From Macrophomina tecta (lineage: Eukaryota; Ascomycota; Dothideomycetes; Botryosphaeriales; Botryosphaeriaceae), in the NCBI GenBank assembly GCA_024180945.1, contig JAKSGN010000007.1:1054001-1118000 (forward strand): a stretch of DNA of 64,000 bases, read 5' to 3'. The notes below the pieces were generated by a model. The model saw nothing but the letters and a program-made list of their open reading frames with translations. It searched no databases and was not told where the DNA came from. Positions 19,045 to 31,687 of the stretch are shown here, piece by piece; the first letter of the stretch is position 1; the number at the start of each line of letters is the position of its first letter. Made by a program: the position numbers and the translations under genes.

Positions 19045-19860
19045 ATGCCCGATACAAAAAGAGAACGAATAATCGTAAGGTTATCCTCATTTGAACTAGT
19101 AGAAACTAAGCTTTACAGAGGTATGCTGCCCTTGAGGCGTCTTGCAATCTCGACCTTAGTGCTCGAAACGAAGGCAAATCATTAATGGATGTTATCTACG
19201 ACTTGCTTATATATGGCCTACCTTGGATGTCTAAAAGGCTTGAGCTAATTTAAGTAAGGACATGAGTAGCCGTGTCCTAAGTAGGATCTTAGATTAAGTA
19301 AGCGAGGACCTCCCTGCCATCCTTTAGTCTAGGCTTAATGAAAACCGCCGCATAAAGGAGCCTATCTCATAACTACCGCTCTTCTACTTTACTAAAGCGG
19401 CGGTACTATACCGGAAGGATCGCTAGCCGGAGTTTAATAGAATAATTACGGATACACGCATTTTCTTTATTAGCGGAAAGGGGTTTACATGCTAGGAAGG
19501 CCAAACTTATAATATATACAGAGCATATAGGAGGGTATAGGAGTGGAAAAAAGCGTAATTACTTAAGACTAGATCATAGGTATAAGTCCTTCTAAGGCGC
19601 CTTTAAGTAATAATACCAATGCGCTCTAATACTAGATACTATTAGGCATCATTATAATCCTCTTGCGCGAAGAAAAAAAAAATTAAAGAAGATAGAAGGA
19701 GAGTAGCCGTGTTTCTTACTAAGCTATATAGGAAAAGGTATAATGCCCTATATCTCGTCGTAAGACTCTATAGAAATTTAGACTTCTAATTCTTAGACAC
19801 TCTATGGCCTCGTACCGCTCTAGTCTCTAAATTAGCTAATAGGGTATTACCGCCCGGTTA
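19045..19860 (+). pseudogene. RIP-decayed unidentified gene
   Basis: ATG at 19045 opens MPDTKRERII, followed by a canonical 44-nt intron (GTAAGG ... ACTAAG ... TTTACAG, 19075-19118) and a frame starting RYAALEASCNLDLSARN that runs to about 19250. From there the sequence becomes TpA-rich and is interrupted by TAA/TAG at expected Gln codons. The first part has normal CpA content, so the RIP boundary falls inside the gene. It may be a transposon gene (the N terminus recalls helix-turn-helix transposase starts), but this is not firm. Confidence 0.4.
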
Positions 19861-20035
19861 ATTCTTAGTCTACGACGTGTAGATGTTTACCCCCGGCAAG
19901 ATAACTATCGGCGGAACCACGTCCCTAGCTTCGTTAATACGCTCGTAGTAGGTAACTAGATTACGATAAGTCTTACTAGTTATAACTACCTTACGGTCTA
20001 GTTATAGAGTAATAATCCACTAGCTACTACTAATA

Positions 20036-20524
20036 TGTTACGGCGCAGCCTCCACAGGGTTAGGGAACAGCAGGATGAGGTAGTAAGTGGGGAGCTCGGG
20101 TGCGGCGTGGAAAGGACCCACGCGCGCTCACGTGAAGCACGTGACGCCAAGATAGTGCTCTCACTGCTCCGAAGGCGCTCGGACCGGAACACCACAGAGC
20201 ACCCAGAGCAGGACAAGCTACTCTGTCTGCTCCCAAGGTCACCGCCCTCCCGAGGGACAGAGCAGACGGATCAGAAACTAGATTGTATACACTTTCCTAC
20301 TTGTATATAAACCACACTCCTTAGATAGCTTTGACCTTCGTGGTCAACTTCAATAACAATTCAGCACATTGTTAGTAACACGGCCTTCGCACGCAGTGCT
20401 CAGTCTTGTCACGTGTTCGACTTGCTCTCACCCTCTTCTTGTACCCACTCAAGGAAAACCCCCTCGACAGGTTTTCTCCCTCTTCGGTGTTTGGATCCTT
20501 AGAGGCAGAGGCCCGCTCGTTACA
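20036..20524 (+). repeat. Solo LTR, TGTTAC family (TSD TAATA), not RIP-mutated
   Basis: 489 bp, TGTTACGGCGCAGCC ... CCCGCTCGTTACA, bounded by TAATA at 20031-20035 and 20525-20529. It holds the module GTATATAAACCACACTCC-TTAGATAG-TTTGACCTTCGTGGTC, a TATA-type promoter, shared with 59453-59698 and, on the other strand, with 42213-42955. Its normal CpA/TpG content amid RIP-mutated DNA implies insertion after RIP ended. Confidence 0.9.
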
Positions 20525-21226
20525 TAATACTAAAACAAAAGCCGGTTTCGTTATAGTTCTAGATATCGCTTAGTTAAATGCCGTGTTCGTTAATAATGCG
20601 CTTGACCTTAATAAAGTACTGGGCAATTATATCTAGGTCGTGATTAATAGTTCTTAGAAGCTCGACTAGTCGTTGTCTAATAATATTTAGTTCCTTATAG
20701 CGCTTTAAAAAGCGCCCGGCCTAGTTATAGCCGATTTTATTAGGCATAGAACTATCTAGCTAGGAGTAGACTAGTAGTAGATAAGTACTACTAATATAGC
20801 GAGTCTAAAAAAAAATAAAAATAAAAAGATGGGAATAGTATAGGTTCTAAATAGTTACTAATAATAAGGGAATATAAGGAATTACTAGCTTTTCTTTTAG
20901 ATAAAATCTTTATTCACACTCTAATATAGTCGTTACTAAAGTCTATTAGTAAATGTAGGATAATAAAAGTAAGTAAAGTAACTTAATAGAGATATATAGG
21001 TATACGTAGCTACCTACTTAGTCTTCGCATTAATCGTAGTTAATTATAAACTAAGCTATTCTATTATAATATACTTAATAAGATATTAGTACTTAAGAGA
21101 AAGCTACCTACCCGATACTTAAAGAAACTATATATTTTCTTACCGTAGTTAGTACCTACTATAGGCTACTTAAGAAAAGAGTTACTTTCTAGTATAATAA
21201 AGGTAAACTTCCTTCTACTATATAAA

Positions 21227-21419
21227 TATAAGCAAATGGGCTGGTTATAAGCAGGGAGCCTTTAGAAGAGTCGTATATTCTTAGGTACGAATCTTTAGTA
21301 GTACAGGATTTACCCCTTAGTGGCGTTATATACTGGGGGCCCGTGCGTAGCACGTGATAAGCACGTGAAACGCACGGTATAAGTACTCTAAGGGTATGCC
21401 AGGGCCTATTATTCTAATA
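21227..21419 (-). repeat. Gypsy-1 3' LTR
   Basis: 193 bp; matches 28173-28365, 31495-31687, 38432-38624 and, less mutated, 63109-63296. Contains the AGCACGTGATAAGCACGTG block in the promoter region. Confidence 0.9.
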
Positions 21420-24400
21420 CTACCCCCCCCTCTAGTAGGAATCGCCCCGATTCCTATTAGAAGGTATTATATTAGTGCCTCGTTAAAAAACCTTTGGTGA
21501 GGAAAAAGAGTGCACCTAATTACTATATAGGACGTAGTATTATGCATTAGCTATAGGCATTGCGTAGTAAGGCGAGTTAGCCTTATTACGTAGCCGTTAC
21601 TACGAACAATAAACAAAGGACAATAAATTAATAGAAAAATAAAGAAATATATCACTAAGCGGTTATTATACGCACGGAAGACGCAGGTAATAGTACGTTA
21701 GCGCGGTTTTTCCTTTATTATTAGGTATTATTACTATTAAGGACAATAGGAGTTAGCCTTATACGATAATACTAGCGAATATACTAATTAGTGACTTACG
21801 CGTGCTAATAATACTTATAGGGCACGAGGTCGTTTTTTCGATAGCTTTAATAGGTATAATAACCCCCTATACCCCCCTAGATTTTCGTAGTTTAGATCTA
21901 GCTTTTCTTCTTTAACTAAAACGTCTTTAACTAATATTAACCCTTTTTATTACTCCTTTCTCCTAAATAACTATTACTATGCAGACTTTTTCCGGCTTCG
22001 TTTACTCGGGTTACTCCTATAATAAACTTCTGCAGATGCCTATTACGGGTAATATAGTAAAGCTTTTCCCTTATCTTTAGCTGTAGCCTAGTTTAGTAGT
22101 AGTGTACTATATACGTTACGTGCGCTACTAGGGCACGATGCGTTACCACGAGGGTAAAGTATAGATTAATTTTATGCCTGCGGAGCTTCTTAGGGGGCTT
22201 CGCTAGATCTACTTTAAGAATCCACCCCATGCTAAGTATAATTAGTATACGAAGAGTAGTTATAAATATACTTTAGTAAATATACTTTTTCCCTACTTTT
22301 CTTATACTTTCCGTATACTTTTATGCTACTTATACTTATTACTAATAATAAAATTTATTTTTAGGTTCCTCCTTAATTTCGCCATGCTACTAATTTACTG
22401 TCGTTCTATTATAATAGCTTCGATGGCGCTCCCGATAAGGGGGTGCTAGAGTTTATAGAGAAGAACGTGCTTACGCTATATAAGTACGCCGGTGCATTAG
22501 GAGAGGCGGTATCGGTATATAAGAAGTAGAAGGCGAAGGAGATTACGGCTACTAGCGGCCGTAGTAACTAGTAGTATACGTGTAATATATCGCGCTCGGA
22601 GAATTAGCAGCGTTATTAGGCTAGACTAGATAGGGTTAGCTTAATAAAACTAACCAACGAAGTAATAAATAAGGAGTTTAAGAATAAGTACTTTATAAAA
22701 ATATCTAATACGAATAAAAGATAGTTTTAGTATAGCTTAAATATAAAGTAGATGCTCCTTTAGGGCCCTTCTTTATAAATTGAGTATTTCCCCTAATATT
22801 TCTTCTTATTTTTTAATCCTAGGGGGCACTCTCGCCGTGGCTTACTTATAGCCTACGTTTCGCCTACGTTTCGCTTGCGTTTTAGCTAGGCGTCCTAGGG
22901 AATAGGATTTTCTTTAAGATAATCCTATAGAAGCTCTCTATAATTGTCTAGCTTCTCTTTTTACTTCTACTCGTTGTATTTATAGGGCTAGCCGAGCTAT
23001 TTAAGTAGGTATTACCTTAGTAGCCCTTCTTTATAAGCTACTATAGCTTCGACTTTCTAGTATCTACTATCGTCGATTTCTTCGACTAGTGGCGGTTAGA
23101 ACCCTAGCCTTGCTATATAAGCTTCTAGCAATACAACGTTAAAAATAGTATATAGCCGGGATATAGATTATAGTAGGTCTAAGCGGTAGGCCTAGGAGCT
23201 AATCTTCTCTAGGATTCGAAATAGCCCTAGGTAACGGTTGTCGAGTTTCTTATAAGGCTATTTAGTTTTAATATTTCTTACTAAGAGAAGGACTAGTTAT
23301 CTAATATTAAAATATATTTCGGTTCGGTTTCGGTTATAATATTTCGTTTAGAGTTTCTAGGAGTGTCCGAGGAATTCCGCCGTTAATTTCTATACTTTTC
23401 GTATGCTTTCCGCGTGCTTTTTAGCTACTTCGGCCGATTCGGTTAGAAAATTCCTATTAAGGTTATCCTAAACCCTATTCTAGGAGTTAGGTTCTACCCC
23501 CGCATCTAGTTAAACTAGTGCGAAGCCTATAGAAGAGTAGGTTTTCTAGTTATAGGCGTATAAAGCCTACTAGAGAAGCTTTACCTAGTCTAACTAGTTC
23601 TAGAAGGTATAATAGCGTAAGTACGCCTCTAACTTCTAATTTTACCTCTCCGTTTGGCCGTTTATCTGCGGGTAAAAGGAGGTACTTAGTCTATACTTAA
23701 TTCTAAGATTATAGTATAATTCGCTCTAGAACTAGCTTATAAATGTTAAGCCCCTGTCCGAGACTAGGCTATTAGACGGCCTAAATTATATAAAGACGTT
23801 ATTTACGATAAGATCCGCGAGCGTTACCCTATTAATCGTCTTTCTAACTAGTAGATAACGTATATATTTAGTAAAACGGTTAACGAGTATGAGAACTACG
23901 TTATATACTTAACTATCTCGTCCTACGGATTCTAGCAAGTCCGTAATAAAATTAAGGGAGTAGTATCTATAGAATTAAGCGGCTACTAGTAGTAGCTATA
24001 ATAATCTATACGGCTTATACCGGCGAGCCTTATTACGTTAATAGACATCGTAGCTTTATATATATTTTCTAACGTTCGCGGTAATGCCTTTCTAGTAGTA
24101 CTTTCTAGAAAGCACCTCCTAGGTACGGCGGATACCGTAATAGCTACTACTCGAATTATTATAATTTCTAAATAGGATTTCCTCGCGTAGCGGAGTATAC
24201 TTTAGCACGTATATCCGTTCTTTATAGCGTAGGAGTCCTTGCTCATCGATCGTATACTAATTGCACGCTAAAAGTACTCTTTTCGTAAGCTATTCTCGTA
24301 CGTCTACGTAGAAGGTATCCCTTCGTTACTCGGTATAAATAAAATTAACTAACGATTTAGGAGTAGCTTCGAACGCTATTTCGGTTATAGCGGCCACTAT

Positions 24401-25633
24401 TACTATAGACCAAGGTACGAAGCTTTATACTAAGCTCGTACTAGCTCCCTTATAGTAAGTATATACTAGAGGTGCTAGGCCCTTATAAGCGAACTTATCG
24501 TGCTCTTTATAAGTAACGGAATAGACTAAGGTAGTTTAGTAATTACTACCACCGTTTATACGTAGGTTTTCCTCGTACTTTTAGCTAGGGTCTTTAGTAG
24601 TGCGTAGGGGTTTTTCTAACCCCTAAATCTAGAGTTTGCGTTATAGTATAGGTAATATAGTATTAAGGTAGGTACGCTTATTACCCTTCTTAAAGCTAAG
24701 GGCGTAGTCTAGATGTCTTAAAAGGGCGTCCGCTAGATTAGACTTACCTAGCTTATATTTAATAATAAAATCGAATTTAGCTAAGACTTTAGCGTACTAA
24801 GCCTATTAAGCTGTGAGGCTCTTAGTCATTATAAAATAACGTAGGTTATTATAATTAGATAATACTCGCATCGGCGTTTATACGTATACTAGATAAGGCC
24901 TTTAATGCTTAAAGTACTATACGATCGCGTGGAGTTTCTTATCGTAGGTGTCGTACTATATTTTAGCACCAGCGAACTTATAGCTAAAATATGTAACGGG
25001 GTGCTAATAGCGCTAGTTATCCTCTCTATCTAGCAGTTAGAGAAGGATGCTGCCGTAGGTATAGTCTAATACGTCGGTAATTAGTATAACTAGAAGATTT
25101 AGGTTATAGTACCGTAGTATAGAAGCCTATATAAAGTATACTTTTAGTCTACTAAACGCCTACTTTGTCCCTACGGGCTATTTCTAGGGCTTATACTATT
25201 TGGTTAGCCTCTTTTTCGGCGCTTATTTAGCCCCTAGATTAGGATCTTAGGCTGCTTCTTTTAGTAAGCTAGTTAGTGGTTAAACTACTATAGAGTAATT
25301 CTATATAAAGTGCCTATAGAAGTTAGTAAAGCCTAGAAAAACCTAAATATTACGGTAGCTTTACGGCTTCGGCTAGTCCTTAATAGCTTCGACTCTTACG
25401 GGGTCTATAATAACCCCCTAGGGAGTAATAATAAAGCCTAGAAACTCGACGTACTTTATATAAAAGCTATATTTAGACGGTTTTACGTAGAGGTGCTAAT
25501 TATATAATCTTTAGAGAATACGTTTAACGTACTTGACATACTAAGACTTATCTGCTAAGTATATAAGTATATTATCTAAGTATACTACGTAAATCGTGTC
25601 CACTAGGCCTCCTAGGGCTCGGTAGATATACGA

Positions 25634-25876
25634 CTAGAAGGTTACAGGTACGTTAATTAAGCTAAATAGTATAACTAGGTACTCGTAATACCCGTAACGC
25701 ATTTTAAATACTATTTTCCACTTATTACCTTTCTTTATGCGGATTCGGTAATAAGTATCGCGTAGGTCTAGTTTAGTAAAGATCTTTATAGTGCTTAGGC
25801 GGTCCAGCAGCTCGCCTACTAGTAGTATAGAATAGCTATTTTTAACCGTAACCTTATTTAGGCCCCTATAATCCAC
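25634..25876 (-). pseudogene. Gypsy-1 reverse transcriptase fragment
   Basis: 80 codons remain open: [35 protein letters not shown] (motif A with catalytic Asp), [16 protein letters not shown] (motif B region, with the usual GL.N.P changed). A TAG follows where Gln is expected. Further on, the catalytic YLDD reads YLDN. The peptide is identical to that at 33993-34235. It is a relic of the polyprotein, not an independent gene. Confidence 0.9.
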
Positions 25877-28172
25877 GTATAACCGTATAGTGCCGTCTGC
25901 CTTAGGGGCAAAGAGAATAGGCGCGCCCGTAAACGACTTACTATATCTAATTTACCCCCGTTCCAAGGCCTTATTAATGTATTCCCTAAGGATCTGTAGT
26001 TCGGATTAGGAGAGTCTATATAGAGGCATTAACAGTGGCTTAGAACCTATAACGAGATTAATAGTATAATCGAACTTAGTATATTATAGTAGCTTAGTAG
26101 CTTATTCATCTAAAAATACGTCTAAGTACTCTCTATAAGTATCCAGAATCTTATCGCGGACCTTCTTAGCTATCTTAGCTAGTAGTGCGTCTACTAAACC
26201 GGCGAGTTTTTTATACGATTCGCATACTCTTTAGATGCGGGAGTATAGCCCCCGTAGATAGAAGAGAGTTTAGTTAGATAGAAGCCCTTTTAAATTTTAG
26301 TTACCCCCGTTCTACTTCTCGCGTGCGTTTAGTATACTTTCCGCCCGCGAGAGGGCTATAAAAGTGAAGTTATTTCTTTAACTTTTAGATTACCCATAGG
26401 CGAGAGCTAGCGTGAGTCGAACGGCTAGAGAAAGTAAATAAACTCCCCTAGTTCCACAAGTCCTAGAATAATTTGTAGTAGCGCTTACTAGATATATACC
26501 GCTTTAGCGAGTTTATATTCTAGTAAAATATTTCTCTTTTAAAATCGATAATCGGCCACGGCCCCGAGCTAGGATATACTAAGTATAGTATCGTAGCCCG
26601 TAAACGAGCCACTCTAGTAAAGTTAGGGTTTAGTAATACGGTAGCGCCCCGGAAGTCATAAGTAGTGGCCTATATAATAGAGTCGTGTAACGTAATAGTA
26701 GTATTATTAAGAAGGTAGGTAGACGGCCTAGTACTAGCTTATATATTTTATAAGGTAAGTCGCTCTATGCGTTTAAGGAACACGAGGTTTAGGTTATAAT
26801 TATAATCTATTAATACTCGAATTTTAGTAGAATCGGATAGGGTTTCTATTAAAGCGATAATTTCTATACGTTTTAAACTGCCTCCCGTTTAAGGCCCTAA
26901 CCGTAAGAAGAAGAGGAAAGCGATTAGGACTTTCTTTTTTTTAAGCCTTGCTTATCTTTAGTTCGCCTGATTGGCGTAGCCCTTTGGCCTACTTTTTTAC
27001 TTCCTACGTTGAGGTACTAGACCTATACGAATTATCTACGTTCTTTAGGGGAGCTAGAGCTTCGGATCTTTAGTTTTCTTTAGCCTTCTTAATTTCTAGA
27101 AACACCCATAGGGACCGTTACGTCCTAGGCTAGGGGTAGTAAAGGGCGCTTAGTTTTCTACAACTACTACTGTTCGTTAACATAGGGCCTTATTGCCTCT
27201 GGCGTTTACTTAACGCGTTAGATTTTAGCTACTAAATCCTCTTCTGCCTGCACCTAGTAAGGAAGGACTAGCGTACGAGCTTCATGCGTATAGATAGTAG
27301 GAGCCGAGAGTAAATCTAGTTAATATAGTAATCTACGTTTTAAATCTAATACGTAAATTTGTCCTCATACGTCTTTATTTAGGCGTAGAATTTTATAAAC
27401 TTCTAGCCCTTCTTTATTACTGTAGTATAATAACTAATAGCATTATTAAGGCGGTAGGCGATAGGGTTACGAATATAATTCTATACTAACATCTTAAACT
27501 TCTACTAGAGTAGTGCTAGTTTCTTCTAGTTTATTAGACGTCTTTAGACGTGCTAGAAGAGAATCTTATATTTAGATAGTCCTTTAGTAGTCTAGAGGGT
27601 CTTTCTAAGGTAGTTCTTATTCGTCTGGTATATGCCGAAACGTATCTCTACTGCATTTATCTATAAGTCGTATAAGCCCTAAGTAAGGCCTTCGAGTTTT
27701 AGAGATAGGTTTCTTATAAGGAGGTCGAGTCGCTTTTCGCTATCGTCTATTCTACTTTCCGTATGCGTTTTGCCTACGTTTAGCATAGAGACGGTAGGTA
27801 GTTCGCCGTTAAGGGCCGCTTATAGCTATTATAGAACCTTAACGTAGTTAAGGCATTCTAGGAGCTTAGCTTTCGATATACCTTTCGTAGGTACGCTACG
27901 TAAGTATTATAGTTCGTCGATAGCTATAGGCGCCCCTAGTTTAGCCGCGTCGCCTATTAGGCGTTTAACGCCCTAGGCGCTCCTATCGACGATTAGCATT
28001 TAATAGTCTTTAGGGGTTAATAAGCCTATTTCTATTCGTTCGCCTCGAGTATTTAAACGGCTTTATTAGCCCCTTATTTCTATTATCGTAAAATCGTTCT
28101 TTTCATTAAAATCGTTATATATAGCTCTTTAAGGCCGGCTGCTTTTCCGAAAGAAATTAAGAAGGATTCGAT

Positions 28173-28365
28173 TATAAGTAAATAGACTAGTTATAAGTAG
28201 GAAGCCTTTAGAAGAGTCGTATATTCTTAGGTACGAATTCTTAGTAGTATAGAATTTACTCCTTAGTGGCGTTATATACTAGGGGCCCGTGCATAGCACG
28301 TAATAAGCACGTAGAACGCACGGTATAAGTACTCTAAGAATATACTAGGGCCTATTATTCTAATA
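28173..28365 (-). repeat. Gypsy-1 5' LTR
   Basis: 193 bp, heavily RIP-mutated relative to 21227-21419 (for example CACGTG changed to CACGTA). Confidence 0.9.
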
Positions 28366-31300
28366 TTAGATTAAGTAATAATAATAATAATAATAATAAT
28401 AATTTATATACCCTGTCGGCCTCTACGGGCTATAGGGAAGAACTAATACTAAGTAAACGTTTATCTATACTAAGTAGTTAGGCCTTAGCGTTATAACTAC
28501 GGTATTATTACTAAGTTATTAAGGTAGTTACGGGTATCTTATATCTTAGCTACGTTATACTAGTAGATCTAATTTTCTTTAGCTTAGCGCTTTCTCTTCT
28601 TTCTTTCTTACTACACCGTAATAAAGACTTAGACTTAACATAATACCGCTATACTTAAGATTTAGCGTAAAAGCCTCTATAACCTTACTTAAGCCATTAA
28701 TCGCCTCTTAAACGATATTAGATAGCTAGGTAAATAAGTTATAACTAAAAAAGAAATAGTTCTAATAAAAGAATCTCCTCTTAATAGTATCGTATCGCTA
28801 CTCTTAGAAAGCCTAGTTATGTTTCTTTAGAAGAGGAGCTAAATACGCCTAATATATTAAATATAGTATATATTATACCTACCTTACTACTAAATATTAT
28901 TTATATATAATTCTACTAGAACTTCTCTATAGGCATCTTAGTTTCGTACTCTAAAAAGTTAGCTAAGCAAATAAAATTAATATAATAGCTCGACGTTAGT
29001 TAGTGCTAATACTAATAGATAGTATTTAAATAGTACGGACTAGTATATAGATTTATATCTAGGAAATTTTAGACTACTAAAGACGTTATAATCTATATCT
29101 CTCTACTCTTATATTAGAATTAAGCCTGTTATAATATTGACACTAGTAAGGTATATCTAGGAAGAGGTAAACGAGAGAGGTAATTACGTAAAACCTATAA
29201 GCGTATAAAAGTAATAATAAGGCCTAATTCTTATATCTACCGCTTCTCTTTAATCCAATTTAGCTAAATAGCCTTATTATAGAGCCGGTAAATATTCTAA
29301 ATATTTAAATTTCTCTAAACCTATTAGTTAAGACTCGAGATACAGTAAGAAAAATAATTAAGAACGTCGTAGATAGAGCTTACCTATAGACTTTCGAGAA
29401 TTCGAGGCAACGAAGCGGAAAATATATAAGAATTATCTCTAGATAACTATAAAATTTAATAGTAATGGGAATCTCCGAGGCGACTATACTATACGCCGCG
29501 GCCTAGGTAATAATAGTTCTATTATAAAGAGATTCTATACTAAAAGTAGAAAGACTAGAGGTAAGTAAGTTTATAATACTTATAAAATTCTTTTTCGTAA
29601 GAATAGAATACCTAATATACGTTTACGATAAAAGAAGAAGGGTGCCTTATAGAATTTTACTAGCGGTATAATTTAGAATTTAGTTATAGACGTTAGAAAT
29701 TAGAGATATAATACTTTTTCTAAGTAGAGTATCTTCGCTTATATCTAGTATATACTAAGAGAAAAATGTTAAACTATTATAGTTTCTATAGTTTTTCTAG
29801 AAATATATAATCTATACTATATAATTCCCTTTCTTTAACTTGCTCTTAAATAGAATTATTTTATAAGGAGATAATAGTTAAATACTATTAGTTACTTATA
29901 AATCTACTTATAGAGTTCTTATATAACTTCTAAAAACTATAGAAGCTAAATTAAGCTATCTAAAGACCACCGATAAAGTATTTACTAAGTAAAATAGAAC
30001 TACCTTTAAATAACGTTCTAGTTTAACCTAAATAAAAAGAAGAAAGATATATATATATATAGAACGTATAGTTTAAGTTTTTCTAGTAGAGTTAAATAAA
30101 AAGATAGAGTTTAAATTCTCTATAGAGTAAAATATAAGCGTAAAGATTCTAAGAACGAAATTAAATAGCTACTTAAGAAAAATAAAAATAGTATAAAAGA
30201 GATTCTCTAGCTAGGAGGGTCCGCGTATATATATATATTTATTATTACGACGGACCCGACCGTGTTGGGTTTTTATTAGATTTAGTAGTGAAATAAGATT
30301 CTTAGTAATAAGCCGTAGTAGGCGAGCGGGGCCCTCTTATACCTACTACGGCTAAGCTATACTACTAAATCTTAAATATATAAAAGTTCTAATAGTTTTA
30401 GTTAGTGTATAAGACTATTTAGCTAACCTCCTATTAACTTCTAGTCGATAAAAGATTTAGTAATAATTAGCCTAGTAGCTAATCGTGTCCTAATAACTCT
30501 ATATATAGATAGGTTCGTAACATTTATTTATTTAGGGAGGGGGGTAGGGAAATAGCGAGAAAGAAATATAGGCGATTAGATACTCTTAAATTCTAGAGTT
30601 ATTATAAAAGCTTCTTTATAACTACTACTTAGAGAGATAGTTATTACTAGATATAGAGTATTCTCTTTAATAAGACTTAGCGTGCTTTTCTATTAGTTCT
30701 TAGTAGTTAGGGCACTATTTAGTATAGAATATAAGTCGCTTAATACGCTACCTAAATCGGGCATATTTACTTATTTATTAGACGCTATTAATATAAGAGG
30801 TTTAGGCGTTATTAGTATAGTACTCGGCGACTAATCTATCTTCGCAATTAGGTATAGTATAGGGGTTATAAGAAATTAAGAATATTACCTTTTCGTAAAT
30901 CGCTAGAGAATATTAATACGGACAGGCTCTTCGGCGAGAAAATAGTATTTTTAGAACTCGTATATTTAGAGAAGTCTTCTAAAATTATAGTAGATAGAAT
31001 AACTTCTAATAAAGCTAGGATAGCGTTTATCGCCGAAAACTATATAGCACTTAATAAAATAAGCTTCTCGGGCAATATAAGGCTAGTTACTATCGATACT
31101 ATAGATAAAGTCTTAACTTCGATTGACTTACTAAGGGCTTCTACTATTCGGCATTATCCGAGCCGTAAGAACTATTACCTCTAGGAAAAAGCTAGAAGTT
31201 TATAGCGATAGAGGCTTAGATTACTACGTTAAAGCCTTTATATCTTTCTAGGTACTCTACCGACGTGCTATCTTATATATAGTACTATAATAAAGCATTC

Positions 31301-31494
31301 GCCTAAGCGGTATCGCCGGAGAGGGGTTTTAGATTAGTAATTAGTAAAGGATAGCCCTCTAGTATTACGTTTATAGATGGACTAGAGCCTATTATCTTAA
31401 CGAGCGAGTAGGATATATAGAATTCTCTATAATTAGTCGTATTAATCTAAGTCCTAAAAGAAAGGTTAGCTAAAGATTCTAGGTTTTATAATAT
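28366..31494. other. Spacer between the two inverted Gypsy elements
   Basis: 3.1 kb of strongly TpA-rich DNA. It starts with an (AAT)n run (28378-28401). An inverted repeat GGGTCCG/CGGACCC spans 30217-30257, and a hairpin with a 12-bp perfect stem (AGCCGTAGTAGG) spans 30311-30353. No coding family could be recognised because of decay. Confidence 0.5.
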
Positions 31495-31687
31495 TATTAG
31501 AATAATAGGCCCTGGCATACCCTTAGAGTACTTATACCATACGTTCCACGTGCTTATTACGTGCTACGCACGGGCCCCCAGTATATAACGCCACTAAGGG
31601 GTAAATCCTGCACTACTAAGGATTTATACCTAAGAATATACGACTCTTCTAAAGGCTCCCTACTTATAACTAACCTATTTATTTATA
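31495..31687 (+). repeat. Gypsy-2 5' LTR
   Basis: 193 bp, TATTAGAATAATAGGCCC ... ATTTATTTATA. Confidence 0.9.

Larger units (their letters stand above)
21227..28365 (-). mobile_element. Gypsy-1: full-length Ty3/Gypsy element, RIP-mutated
   Basis: 7139 bp between two 193-bp LTRs (3' LTR 21227-21419, 5' LTR 28173-28365 in minus orientation). LTRs read TATTAG... to ...CTTATA on the minus strand. A purine run (AGAGGGGGGGGTAG, reverse strand) directly before the 3' LTR is the polypurine tract. Gag, protease, reverse transcriptase, integrase and a chromodomain-like C-terminal relic follow in Gypsy order but are broken by many TAA/TAG. The flanking pentamers (ATAAA, TTAGA) do not match exactly. It is a near copy, in inverse orientation, of 31495-38624. 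Confidence 0.92.

Noticed and set aside
28366..28401. CRISPR or other structured array at the (AAT)n run
   Set aside because: It is a simple trinucleotide run in eukaryotic AT-rich DNA; no spacers or repeats of CRISPR type occur anywhere in the window.
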